Shown here in pieces: positions 46,224 through 59,286 of a DNA stretch of 64,000 nt. Made by a program: the position numbers and the translations under genes. The stretch is taken from the NCBI RefSeq assembly GCF_020379485.1, contig NC_063451.1, positions 20,628,630 to 20,692,629 of the forward strand, given 5' to 3'. Position 1 is the first letter of the stretch; each line of letters starts with the position of its first letter. Source of the stretch: Brassica napus (lineage: Eukaryota > Streptophyta > Magnoliopsida > Brassicales > Brassicaceae). The notes beneath the pieces are model-generated. The model saw only the letters and a list, made by a program, of their open reading frames with translations, searched no databases and had not been told where the DNA came from.

Positions 46224-49200
46224 ATGGCCGACCACTGTATGGTCATTGCCGGAGAATGGAAGACCTCCGACGACGGCAGTTGAAACTTCTCCATCGACAA
46301 ACACCAAATGTCGAGGATCGTGACGCTTAGCCCCTCCATGACGTTGGTAGAACTGCAGAACAATGTGTTCAAGGAGTTCTTTGCTAACACCCAAGCACGC
46401 CCACCAGCCTCTTTGAGCTACTGGCCTCCAAACTCTAAAGAACTGGCAACGGGGATCTCAACCCCACCGGTCATGCTCACACACGATGGGTATGTTTCTT
46501 ACTTCTTCCGTCATTTCGAGTTACACAAGGGCATGAACTTGTTTGTCACGTTCAACCATCAGTCGGACCCAATCAATACGAGTCAAGTAGCTGAAAATCT
46601 TTTCCCATTCACCACTCCCAAACAGCCTATCACCAAACCCCTATCTCCTCAACCGTTATTCCGGTCCCCGTCCCCCTGCATCCGGACTTTCCCCGCCTTC
46701 TATCGCCGCATCAAAAATCCCCGAATTTTCCCTTTTCCCTGATGATGATTTACTTGGAGGCAGCCCTTCTAAGCCATCTAACACAACCACCAGCCCTCAC
46801 TCAGCTCCTTCCAAGATCCGACGTTTCTCACTTATTGATGAAACGGTTCTTTGTAGCGACGATATGCTAGAAGAGATGTTTAAAGCAGACTCCGACAACA
46901 TCCCCGGTAGTTGGCAGACAGAAGCTGAGGAGGAGGAGGTTATCGGCCCTGACAGTCCCCTTCCTCCCGGTTTTGAAGAAGTTCAACCACGCGGTTATGA
47001 CCACGACTTTTGGGACCCTTTGATTGCGAAACATCTCGGCGGATCTGATGCGGAACAGGTGATTGATGGCATCGATGTTCCTAAACTGCTCCATACATTA
47101 TCCACAAAGGTGATGCGTTTAACCACACTGTTACACCACCCGGAGAGCAACCAACCAACTGGAAGCCTGATCCAGAAGATCCTACCTCACATCATCACAG
47201 TTTCCCCCATGTATACCCTAATCCGATGGACACACGCACACCTCAATCAGTTCCCTCAACTACCACACAGCATCGGAAGTATCCACATGGACAGCCCACA
47301 ACATGTTCAGCCGGAGTACAACGCCAGTATAATCCACATGGACAACCTACCTACACCCCCAACGGTGTACATAAGTCCAGTACTCCACATGTAAACTCCA
47401 CGCCGTCCACGCGTGCACCCCCAGCCCGTTCCAACAAATCCCCCCAAGTCCCCCCTTCGACTCCACCACTTCGCGAGACCAGGGCACTCTCAGAGATCAG
47501 CGATGAGGAATTTGACGTTCCACCACTCTTTGACGATCTTTCCTACGAAGCTGAGGATGTGCCCGACTTGCATTGGGAGGATAGCAGCGAGGAACCCTTT
47601 GTGGGGAAACTGTATGCAACTAAGCAGGATTGTCAAATTGGGCTTGCTATCTACGCAATCAAGGAGCAGTTCTACTTCAGGCAAACCCGAACCACTAGGC
47701 ATTCCTTTATGCTTAGTTGCCATGATACTACTTGCGATTGACGCATACTAGCGAAGGAGCTAACCAACTGTGGTTACTACACCATCAAGAAGGCCCAGCT
47801 TGATCACACCTGCACCATCGAGACACGCAACCTGTATAGGAAGAAGGCCACATCCAAAGTCCTTGCTCCTGTCTATCGCTCTCGCTACAGCGATCCCACC
47901 AACGGACCTAAATCACTACAGCTTCAGCAGATGATATTGGAAGACCTTCGCATCTCCGCGTCCTACATGAAATGTCACATGGCAAAAGAGCAAGCTGTAA
48001 ACAACACTGTTGGAAACACAGAGGATTCATTCCTAAACCTCGCCTCCTATTTCGAGAGGCTCAAAGCTACGAACCCAGGCACGGTTACTGCAATCGAAAC
48101 CGAGCTTGACATAGAAGGTAACACACGTTTCCTCTATGGTTTCCTAGCTTTTGGTGCTTCGATACAGGGGTTCCGCCGGCTATGCAAGGTGCTCATTATT
48201 GACGGTACGCACCTATCGTGAAAATACAAGGGGGTTCTAATGACTGCTAGTGGCCAAGACGCAAACTTTCAAGTGTTCCCTATGGCTTTTGCTGTCGTCG
48301 ATGGCGAAACTGAGGAAGCGTGGACCTGGTTCCTCACGAAGCTTGAAAGGATCATTCCTGACTCAAATACCCTCTCCATTATCTCAGATTGTCACTCTTC
48401 TATAATCAAAGCCAAGTGTGCTGTCTTCCCACATGCACATCATGGAGCCTGCATAGTCCACTTAATGCGTAACGTGGTCTCACGCTACAAGAACAAAGGT
48501 CTAGCCAGAATGGTGTGTGAGGCTGCATTCTCTTACCGGCGCAAAGATTTTGATCTCTGTTTCGCCAAAATCAGGCAAGCAAATGGAGAATGCGCCAACT
48601 ACCTTGAGGGGATTGGGACTTCAAAGTGGTCTAGGACTTACATCCTTGGGAATGGTTACAACCTATTGACCAGGAACACCGCAGAGCAGCTCAACAATGC
48701 CTTTACCAAAGCTAGGTCTTCACCAGTCATTGAGCTATTCAGGTTTATCCAACGCATGTTGACTCGCTGGTTCTCTGCTAAAAGGACCAAATCAGCCAAG
48801 TGTCGGGGCTTTGTAACACCAGAGGTGGAGAAGGTTATGCAGACACATATTAGGCTCACCAAAGGCAGCAAGATAGCAAATATCACCACTTGAAGCTATA
48901 AGATAAGGGGCCTATTCGGCCATTCCAACACTGTTTCCTTAGAGAACAAAGTGTGTACCTGCCAGGTCTTCCAGAAGCTCATGATCTCTTGCGGCCATGC
49001 TCTCTTAGCTGCTGACTCCATAGGTCTCCCATATGTTCAGCTTTTTGGTGATTGCTACAAAACTCAGACATGGATTGACACATACGCTGGTGCCATTTAC
49101 CCTGAATCCCCCCTAGGAGTCTTCCCCATTCCAGAAACCATTACTTCCGTCCTCATGTTCTCCCCTCAGACTCGACGATCCTCTGGACGGCCAAAGGACA

Positions 49201-49393
49201 AGCGTGTCGCATCAACCGGTGAAATCCCGGTAAAAATCTTATACTCTGCACTGTAAACTTCCTCTCTGTCTTTAGTAACACCTCTAACCCTTTTTGATTG
49301 CAGGCACCCAAGAAGAAAAAACTTGTCCCTAACAAATGTGGCCGATGCGGCGGAACAGGTCACAACAGGACCAATTGCGTTGTCCCAATCTGA
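46224..49393 (+). pseudogene. MULE (MuDR/VANDAL-like) transposase with four Trp-to-stop changes
   Basis: ATG at 46224. N-terminal domain, a Pro/Ser-rich linker, the MuDR DNA-binding region ending D-H-T-C (about 47810), and the catalytic core: I-I-D-G-T-H-L (D1), I-I-S-D-C-H (D2), H-H-G-A-C-I-V-H-L and N-T-A-E-Q-L-N-N (E). A SWIM finger (C-T-C-Q-V-F...C-G-H, about 48955) follows. After an intron (49230-49303) the last exon holds a C-x2-C-x4-H-x4-C knuckle (C-G-R-C-G-G-T-G-H) and stops at 49391. Four in-frame TGA codons (46281, 47739, 48219, 48891) all sit where Trp is expected. Two frameshifts lie at about 46670 (run of C) and 47100. It converges on the Ulp1 gene. Confidence 0.87.
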
Positions 49394-50457
49394 ATGCGGT
49401 TAATCCTATATCCACAGGTCTTGTCTGCTGGATAGCGAATTCACCGGTCATCACCCCTCTTTTTTTTTGGCTATTTTGGGCAAATTAACATGTAATCACT
49501 TTTGCACATGTTCACGCTTCTGCGTCTGCCTACCAACTTTTATTGAATCGCGGATTAGGGATAATTTTCAACTTCTACTTCGATCTCCACTGTCTTTTAT
49601 AGGAAATTTAATCCATGTGTATTACACATTCAACGGTCACATGGCAATCTACAGGTTGTCCACATGGACAACATTTTTCATTGCTCCCAAGTGCACTGCA
49701 ATCAACAACTAAGATAAAAGAGTCAACTAATTAACCTTATTGACTTGGACATCTATTTCATTGCTCAAACTCCACATCAAATTCACCCATGTCTTTGCTC
49801 AAACTCCACATCTATTTCATTGCTTCCAAAATTCACATGCACAATTCTCTCGCATTTTCATTCTGGTTCTACTACGATATACTTAAGTACACCTTTACAT
49901 CTTATATCAACGTCACCCCACCTGTCTGCCAATTTTTCTTAATATATACTTTATAAAGAATACGGAAAATATATATTTGTTGCCATGGTCAACTATCTCT
50001 ATAGTAAATGTTATATCAAATGTTATCCATGTGTACTTCATCATTCAGTGGCACACAGCAGATATAGATCTGTACATATGGACACCCATTATGTACATAT
50101 GTACACCTATTCCTCTTCTATCCACATGTATAACCAAACTCACATCGGCAGGAAAGTCGAATTTTGTTTCTAGTTCTACTATACTGTATATGTGTACACC
50201 TAAACCTCTTCTCACCACATGTATAACAACCACATCATACATTACAACATTAAACCTGCAACAAAAAACATATCACACCAACATCGCAAACCAAAAAAGG
50301 AAATCCACTTAAATACGTTCATATCATACAATCCCAAAATAATCCATCATTCTCACCTACCAGTTCTCGTCCATTGAACACAAACAAAGCTTAACAAAAT
50401 AAAGACAACATCCAAAATACAACAACACTACATAAACCCTAGCTTTCACTGCATCTC
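49394..50457. promoter_or_regulatory. Convergent intergenic region with CCACATGTACACC-type motifs
   Basis: No ORF of interest. Contains at least eight variants of the motif, for example at about 49609, 49660, 50022, 50072, 50092, 50122, 50190 and 50213. The same motif occupies the introns of the neighbouring protease gene. Confidence 0.7.
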
Positions 50458-53400
50458 CTATCCCACATAAACTGGCACAACCCAATCCTTGTACAAGTCC
50501 ATAGCCCACTGCTTCCTCATTATGTCCACCAGCTCGTCGGTCAAACCATCCATCCTAGGATGGGGGTTCCCCAAAGCATGAAGCTCCATGAATTTGACGG
50601 CCACGGGCCAACAATCTCCACTACGGCGGTTCTCGTAAGCACCTCCCATTCTTTCAACCGTAAAGGGCTCCAAACTATACGCTCCATCTTCAGGGGGCGG
50701 ACAAACCTTATCCACCAAATAGGGCAGCATCTTCGACACAACTTCCAACAAACCCCACACCGCTGCCATGTCTTTCAGCCTTGGGTTTGGGTCTAGCACC
50801 AGCACACGCCAATCTTTGAGACTTATGCACAGTCCCACCCAGTGGTTTCCATCCCAAATCATTGGCGCATACAGCGTGTCGATCTCCGCTCCCCACTTCC
50901 TCCCTTCCTTAGTTAGAAACCCTGAAAGTCGCCCATCGCCCAACACCCTTCCCCTGTTACCCCTAGCTGCGTTGAAAGCCCTTGCCTTCCCTTGCAAATG
51001 TGCTACAAACCAAGGCGGGAGGAATATGCTTCGCCTTTCTTTGAGTATCTCCTCATGTCTGTTAGCTACGTACTCAACCAAAGCTTCTATATGATGTGTC
51101 CACATGTACAATATCAGCTTTCCCACACACTCAAAAATCCAGCAATATTTTTCTGAATTAACAACCCAAAGCCAATACTTGAGTAGACACCCATTTCTGG
51201 GATGCGGCAAGATCAAGGAAGAATTGGTTGTCCAAATCATCTTTGCCAGCATTTAGATGCAACCTGCAAAAATAGTTGAAAGCTTACATCCAAATTCACC
51301 ATCATCATACCAAATTTAAGGAGACTTACACTTTCGGATCCCCAACCAACACATTCTCGAAAAAGCGAAAATCTGAATCTTCAACCGTTGGAACAAGCTT
51401 TTCCATGGTAAATGGCTCCTTCGCCAACAAAAAGGCCGCCAAGTCCGCTTCCCTCTCAACTGGTTTGTATTTCTCGCTCCTCTGGCACGACGAGGAATCA
51501 CTTAGCTCCATCACTTGCTTATCTCCATTGCCATCGCTGTCACAGCCCTCACCTTCTGAAGCTGCCCCCTGCCAACAACAAACAACATAACTATTACGAC
51601 AAACAAAACACACTTCTCAGACCGGACTTATTATCAGTGAGTGTACCCCTGTACATTACGGCCAATTATCCACATGTACATACCTGTTCAGCAATGGGAA
51701 AATTTTCAACGACCTTTTCAGCCACTAAGCCGTCACCCAATGCCCCCTTTTTGCCGTCCCCCTTTGCCTCTTTTACATCTATCGCCGTCACATTCTACAC
51801 AACCCAGCGTAAAAACACACATTAACAGAAGTCCATGTGGACACCTTTAGAATACTTATGGTCATTAAGTTAAAAAAAAAATCCACCTCTTAAGCTGTTG
51901 GGATATTTACCAGGTTCTCTTTCACTGAGCCGTCAAGTACGTCCTTTCCCCCGTTGCCCCCCTTTGCCTTTTCCATTTTTGACGCTTCCCCACTCTACGC
52001 AAGAGGCCCAAAACCACATATTATATATTCACTTATCACGACAACTATTATAGGCAATATATGCACCACTTTTACCTTTTCATTGGGGCCTTCCATCAGA
52101 TCGCCCAGTTCCATTGCATTACCTTCAGCTTCCATGCTCTGGGCACACACATAGACATATTAACGCCCGCTCAACTTGTACACATGTACAAGCTCGTTAC
52201 ATAAAACATGTGTACAACAAATTCTTATTACCTGGCCATCAGTGTCCTTTGTAGCTGCACCAGCTTCCGTTCCCTTTCCAACCTCTTTCTCAGCTACCGT
52301 AACCGTCACCCCCCGCGTGATAACACCCACCAGCCTATTCAGGTCTCCAAAATCCTGTGAAACACTTGTGAAGCTATTACAAACAACCAATGTAAGAAAT
52401 GACAAAATATAAGGCGGATCTTACCACTTCAGCCGGGACCCCTAAATCAGCACCCGCATCACTCTCCTGCTCAACATAAGACAGCGGGTAAGCATTGCCA
52501 ACAACAACCTCCCCCCCCCCCCTAGTTTTTCTGCCTACCTCTTCCTCAGTTACGTAGAATGTGTTGCTCCCACTACCATATAGTACCACATGGGCCTTAT
52601 CAGTTTTGTCCCCCTTCTTCGTATAGAGCAATGGAACACCATCTCCTTCTTTCAGACCATGTTCAGCAACTGTCTGTGTCCTGGTCTCACCCCCTTTGAC
52701 CGCACCCAATTCCTCCATGCTGTTATCGGTACCATCAGGGTCGCTTCCCCCAAACAGAGCCCCTGGCTCAACAGAAACAACGCTCTTCTTTCTCCTCCCC
52801 AACCCTCCCAACTTACTGCTTGAAAACTTCCCTATCGTTTTACCCTTATACTTCCTCAGCATACTGCCTTGCTTCTCTACAACCTTGTTTAGTCTCCCGA
52901 GCTCTTTTTTAATCTGCTCAACAACCACCAGCAGAGCCTCGTACTTATCCCCCCCCTCCATCGCCTTTCCGACTGAAGTACCTGCTCAACCTCCTCTGCT
53001 TCATCAAAGCCCCCGCCTCTTCCTTGTGAGTTAATTTCCTGATTTTTCTTTTCACTTCGGTCACAACTGGGTCATGGACATAGACTGGTTCTGAAGCATC
53101 ACCGCCACCCCACTCCCCTTTCTGGAACTTGTGCCCCGATTTCAAAAGGTCCACCATGTACGCCACTTTCCTGTCAAATATCTCGCAGTCGAACACACCC
53201 CACCATCATCTCTATCCTCATCAACCTCCATCATTGGGAGAACCGTCAACTGCATCAAAACAGTACAACAATTGAGAACCTAACAAAAAACGTGCACAAT
53301 ACTTGAGGAAAAGGCAAACATGTGGCTAACTTTTTGTTGTACACACGTACACTTACTAAAGTTTATCCACGTGTATAACTTTACATCAGTTAACCACATG

Positions 53401-54552
53401 TACACCTTTCACCAGATTTCCCCAAACACAACTAAACAACTATACCCAAGACAGGCTTGTACACAAAATCATTTGTCTCGGCATATCCACAGATTAAAAC
53501 TACTAACCTTAGGACTTTGCTCCGCATAAAGCACATCAGTTAGCACCAGCCCCGTATGTGTAGGCAGATTGTCCCCAACATAGCTCAAGAGCGTTACACT
53601 GTCATCGCCTCCTAGCCGGTTAAGCAGAACAGAAATGGCTTCAAACACCCACAGCTCCAGTGCAAGTGGGAACCCCAATAGAAATTTACTCTCCTGCCTC
53701 AGCTGGGCGCAGAAAACACCCTCTGGGTCATCACACTTCCCCAACACCTTCTTAGGCGGTATCATTGTGCTAATTGTCCACCAAAACGACTCACGCCCCC
53801 ACTGAAAGAAGAAGAACTTGTCTAGCTTCTCCACCAATTTAACATACTTCAAGGTCGGCTCTGGCTTCTGCGTTTTCGGCATCAGCACCCCGTCAACAAT
53901 GATGATCAAACAGATTCTTAGCTTCTTCCCCGGAGACAGAGTTTTGTCACCAACAACCATTGCAGCAAGATCTTCTAGAGTCAAGTTACGCCTCCCCCCC
54001 AAACAACTTGTCCCAGAAAACATAGTTTGTTTTCTTCGGCTTCATTTTATCATCTACCTCGTACCCTGGTTCGAACTTCCCACAAGGTAAGCCCGTCACA
54101 TGGCCAAATTCAGCAAGCGAGAACCTAGTCGGACCGCCACCGAAAACAGGCCACATCTCAAACTGTTTCTTCGTTACCAACTGCCCTGCGAGCATTCCAT
54201 GTACCAATTTTGCTGAAAGGGCGCACCTCCGCACTGGTAACCTAAACAGCGGCCCGAAGCACGAACACAACAGCCTCTCCATCTCTGCTGAACCTTCAAG
54301 CACATCCCTCACCAGAAGCAGAAACTCAAGCGAGGCATAGCAGTTGTTCCTATTACTGGGGTATCGGTCGGTTGCAAAGAGACGAGGTGGCAGCCTCTCA
54401 TTGACCAACAACCTCGGGCGGTGCCGTGCCTGAGCCCATAGACACGGATGAAACCGTATAAAATCAAGAACCATTAAGAAAGGCCAATAAACCTTGATTC
54501 TAAACTCACCGTCGTCGATTGCTTTGCCTGCTCTCTTTCTTTTTGTTGACAT
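50458..54552 (-). pseudogene. DUF1985-like / Ulp1 (C48) cysteine-protease gene of the second MULE
   Basis: Minus strand, about eight exons: 53508-54552, 52425-53249, then short ones near 52232-52354, 52079-52138, 51911-51995, 51684-51795 and 51334-51570, and 50458-51264. Exon 1 is DUF1985-like (R-F-S-L-A-E-F-G-H-V-T-G-L). The middle exons are charged and repetitive with a coiled coil. The last is a C48 SUMO-protease-like domain with His in N-H-W-V-G-L, Asp in V-L-D-P-N and Cys in G-D-C-W-P-V, so the catalytic triad looks complete. Ulp1 enzymes cleave SUMO from proteins; the role in transposons is unknown. Frameshifts occur at runs of G (about 53994-54000; about 52947-52953) and near 53200, so it is probably broken unless these are assembly errors. 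Confidence 0.82.
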
Positions 54553-55031
54553 CGCCAAGAGTCTTTGTCCCGTCTCGCCGTCGTCACTCCACCGTTTTTC
54601 CGTCGTCGCTTTCGCCGCCGGTTACAAAGATCGAGTTAAGTTCCGTAAAAAAAAGGAAAAGGTTACAGTTTCACCTTTTTACGGGCCCAACATAATAAAA
54701 TTAACCAAAGACAACCTTAAAATCCACTAATCACCTTCGCCTCATTTCGAATTTCGAAACCGCAAACCAGTGTAACCAGATATATTTGTTGTTTTACTAA
54801 ACTACCCACGCCTGGTTTCGCTTTATGGAGGGCATGCACGACTTTCACCACTACAAAGTGTGTGGGTAGCAATAACTGCTCTTTCATGTAATAAAATGTC
54901 AACAAGTGTCTATACATGAAAATAACTCAACAAAAAAGACTATCTATAATATCAAATAAATTAGATAATCATGATAAAAACATTTATAAATATTTTAATT
55001 TAATTTTGGGTGGTTTTAAATTATTGAAATA
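54553..55031. other. 5' flank of the Ulp1 gene
   Basis: No gene. No terminal inverted repeat matching the region left of 46,000 was recognised, which fits VANDAL-type MULEs that lack long inverted ends. Confidence 0.4.
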
Positions 55032-56354
55032 CTAGTATTAGCTCCCGTGCGTACGCACATACATTATTCTTTTTTATTTTTTTTATTATATAACATATAT
55101 TACAAAATTCTAGTGAATATAAATGTTATTTTGAAAGTTATTGGTAGACAATTTTTTTCTAAAATATATTTATAACAGCCTGATACGGATCCAAAGTGCA
55201 TGTAAAATATTGATTGTTTAATCCAAAATCATTAAATATGAAAACTAAGGGAAAGTATAGATCTAGCACAAATATAATTAAAATATTAAAAATAATAATT
55301 AAAATATTAACTTTAATTTGTAGATAATTGACGTATTTTTGCTCTTTTCTTATATATATATTTTTGTTTTCTATCTTGTTTTTTTTTATTTTGTTTTTCA
55401 TTGTCAATGCTATATTTATCCCAAATTTTTTGTTTCTGAGAAAATCTACAAAAAAAACATACAAAAAACGTATGTTGATCCAAAAAATAATACCACCATA
55501 CAAAAATAAGAAGACCAACCTGAAGTTAGATCTTGATACAGAGGTAGACATGAGTCCTCGTTTCTTCTACCACTTGATTTTCTTAATCCCTATTTTCTAT
55601 CTTCTTGTTATCACAACATATTGTTATTTCTTGAGGTGCTTCTTATGTTGATCTTCGTACTTCCCTTCCTTGAATTACCACGACCACAACGAAGAATCAT
55701 GTGCCAGCAAATTGAAAACTAATTTAGTCCTTCGAAAATTCTTCAAAACAAAAGAAAATAAAATAATTATAAATAAGTTAGCCAAGAAAAAGATTCATAA
55801 AAAAAAAAAGAAACATGAAAAACTATGATTTGATTCGACTCATAAAGAGTCTGGGAGTTATTACCAGGAAATTATCAACCTTGCGGGACGCTTTGCTATG
55901 GAAATTTTTGTTTTTTCTTGTTATTTCTCAAACATTATTTGTTGTGCAAATGTTTAGCAAGATATTTGTAGTCCCGAGAGTGTTGATACCATTAGTATAA
56001 ATTAAAAAAAAAATGAAATTTCATCACTTTAACAAAATAGAGAGAATCAGTGGAGCTACTGCAAATAATTAGGCAAATTTAGGTAGAGATGAATCTGAAT
56101 TTTATAGAATTGTTAGAGTAAATTTGCTATAAAAAAGATTAATTGTTTTGAAAATCGTGAAGAGATCATGGGGTAGTGTTAGAAATATTAAGGATTTTGG
56201 TTTATATCAAAAGTAATAGAATCAGTTAAAAAGGAACGATTCTTTTCATTTAATTTTATTTACTGCATTTGATTTTTTTTTTAAAAATTATATAAAAAAT
56301 GCCAAGTGTTAAAATTTGATTGGTCATGCGACTTGCGCTTTAGTATATAAAAGA
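55032..56354 (-). mobile_element. Non-autonomous Helitron
   Basis: On the minus strand: starts TCTTTTATATACTAAAGCGC at 56354, ends with a GTGCGTACGCAC palindrome and CTAG at 55032. Flanking bases are A (5') and T (3'). About 1.3 kb. Open frames inside (55328-55651, 55159-55551) are low-complexity and not convincing. Confidence 0.82.
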
Positions 56355-57520
56355 TTTAAATAACATAAATATTATTTTCATATCACATTTTAAATAATAG
56401 CAAACTTTGATAATTTATAAAAAAAAATATTAATATGATTATCTTAATTGATAAAATTAATTGTTTCATAGATACATCACATAGTTCACATATTTTATTT
56501 TAAAATATCTACAGTGTATAGCTTACAAGTACAACAAATTTAACTACAGAAAAAATATATGCAAAAGAAATTTACAGTAACAACTTTACAGCTACAATCG
56601 ACTTATCTACAGCAAAACTTTTACATCTTACTTTTTACAGCCACAGTTGAACCCATCACCACCAATATCCTTGAACTATTGTGTGTTATGTTGCTAACAC
56701 CATTAACTTAATTTTGATGGTAACATTTTGACATATTTTAATATGTTTCATTTTGAATGATTGATCTGTGTGTATTCATATGGATATTTGCTATGTTCCA
56801 TTTCTTAAAGAAATTTTTATTGGATGATGCCAAGTTCCATATCGTTTTTCCGATATCAAAATGATTTATTGTGTTAACAACATAACACATATTAGTTAAA
56901 AATATCATGTAATTCATATAGTTCATGTAGTTTTCAATACATTAGTTTTTTCAAATGTGTAACCATGTGGTGGTGTCTTATTCGTGTACCTTACAATCAT
57001 TTTTCGTTTTCTTTTGCAGTGATCATGTAATGTGAAAAGAATAATTTTACTAAAATACAACTCCAACTAGCCACAACTACATTTTCCACGATATTAACTG
57101 GTATGTGATTTTCTCTTAAGAAGGTATCCATTTCATGTTGATGATATTATATGGATTACTCTTTTTGTTCCTAAATGTAAGGGACTTCCAATAATTTGAA
57201 TTTCTACTTTCTATCAAACTCTCTTGGAACTGTGTCTTGATAACTCGAAAGATCATTAGACCACACACTCTTAGCTACTGTGTGTTTTTCAGGTATGCTG
57301 CATTCAGAAAGATTAAGTCTCCATATATGTTGTACAAATATGTAAAGAATAGTGTCTTAGGCATATTATAGAACATTCAGGCTCTCATCGTGACTACAAC
57401 CAGCCATTAAATTCAAATATACCACCTATGTATAGGCATATAATAGAACATTATTATGGCTTAGGCATATTATAGAACATTATTATGGCTTAATCATCTT
57501 TCCTGAAGAATAGTGTCCCT
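56355..57520. other. AT-rich intergenic DNA
   Basis: Nothing recognised beyond short direct repeats such as GGCATATTATAGAACATT (57361 and 57465). Confidence 0.4.
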
Positions 57521-57524
57521 ATTG

Positions 57525-57722
57525 TGGCATTCCAAACACCAAATTCATCAACATGGGAGAAATAAAATTTATAGAACTTCCAAACCTATTTTGTATGTCC
57601 CATTGAGCCATAAATCTTGGAAGTCTTCCATTGTTAAGATTTGAATCCAGTCTTCAACAAGCTTACATAGGTTCTTTGTGTACATGACCATATTATCAAT
57701 ATCCTTGATATCTGCAACTTTT
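57525..57722 (-). pseudogene. Unrecognised coding-like exon
   Basis: The minus strand is open and looks protein-coding: D-I-D-N-M...N-L-C-K-L-V-E-D-W-I-Q, then M-E-D-F-Q-D-L-W-L-N-G-T-Y-K-I-G and a stop. Composition (acidic, aromatic) is unlike the AT-rich surroundings. I do not recognise the family. Half of it is duplicated at about 58228-58310, where the C-terminal half is absent. Confidence 0.4.
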
Positions 57723-58826
57723 TATCTTGTCTAATAGTTTTACAAAGAAGACATATGGTTTATACAGTTGCAAAATTTACGAAAATAAGACTAAATAATC
57801 TGATGTTGCGGTTTAAATGGTTATTGTATGATTCAAGATGAAAGATTGAAAATTCCAAGTGAATTGGTAAAAATTCTTATATGAATATTAAGTCAAATGA
57901 AAAAGAAGAAAGATATAAACATATTTTGCAAGTAACAGTAGATCTGATTTAAACTCACCAAAAACTCTAAGAACAGTAAATCAGAGCTTGAAAACCGCAA
58001 AAATAAGAAGGATCATCTCAAAGAGCCGTAGATAAAAGATGGTGATGAAATAGAAAAGGGTGAAAAGATAAATGGCTTTCTTACTAATTTCTCAAATGGT
58101 CGAATGAACCACATATGTATTTTATACAAATAAATCAAATATTAAACAAAATAAGATAACCAAGTTACTTATCCAACAATCCTATGACAGAAGAGAAAAT
58201 TTATGCTTGGATCTTAGCTCTTGTTCAGATTTGAATCCAGTCTTCAACAAGCTTACATAGGTTCTTTATGTACATGATCATATTATCAATATCCTTGCTA
58301 TCTGCAACTTTTATCTTCTCTAAGAGTTTTACAAAGTAGACATATGGTTTATACAATTGCAAAATTTACGAAAATAAGACTAAATAATCTGATGTTGCGG
58401 TTTAAATGGTTATTGTATGATTCAAGATGAAAGATTGAAAATTTCAAGTGAATTGGTAAAAAATCTTATATGAATATTAAGTCAAATGAAAAAGAAGAAA
58501 GATGAAGACATATTTTGCAAGTGACAGTAGATCTGATTTAAATTCACCAAAAAATCTAAGAACAGTAAATCAGAGCTTGAAAACCGCAAAAATAAGAGGG
58601 ATCGTCTCAAAGAACCGTAGATGAAAGATGATGATGTAATAGAGAAGGGTGCAAAGATAAATGGCTTTCTTACTAATTTCTCAAATGGTCGAATGAACCA
58701 CATATATACTTTCCATAAATAAATTAAATATTAAACAAAGCCTTAGAAAAATAAGATAACCAAGTTACTTATCCAACAATCCCATAGCAGAAGAGAAAAG
58801 TTATGCTTGGATCTTAGCTCTTGTAA
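57637..58826. repeat. Tandem duplication, unit about 590-600 bp
   Basis: Copy 1 starts AGATTTGAATCCAGTCTTC at 57637 and copy 2 repeats it at 58227. The two run in parallel to TTATGCTTGGATCTTAGCTC (58201 and 58801) with few differences. The high similarity suggests a fairly recent event. Confidence 0.9.
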
Positions 58827-59286
58827 TGGCCAACTAGATTTTGATACGCTCTTTAAAAACGTGGATTGTTCTTTGGTTTTATATTTTATATTATTTTGAG
58901 CCGTGATTTCAAAACACGTGTTATTTTAACCTTTTGATTTTATATTTTACGTTGGTTAGGTTAGAGATTTTGTTATGGAACTCATAACTAAGTTTTAAAA
59001 AATTAAAAAGGTTTTAAATGGTTATTAGAATGATTATCATTTTATATTTATAATTATTGGATATTTGGTCAAGAGAAACCAAATATTATAGGGCATAAAG
59101 AATATTCACAAATATTTATTTACTATTTCAAACAGTTATTTAAATACATGAGTTGGTAACAAAATAATTAAGATTTATTAACTACCGAATTTTAAAATAT
59201 GTAATTTATATTTAATTTGTGTACATGTTATATTTAGTTAGTTTTAAATAATCTTTTTTGTAGAGAATTTCGACCAGCTATATATA
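58827..59286. other. AT-rich intergenic DNA
   Basis: No gene or element recognised. Confidence 0.4.

Noticed and set aside
55159..55651. Overlapping open frames inside the Helitron
   Set aside because: Phe/Ile/Lys-rich low-complexity translations expected from AT-rich DNA; no RepHel motif.
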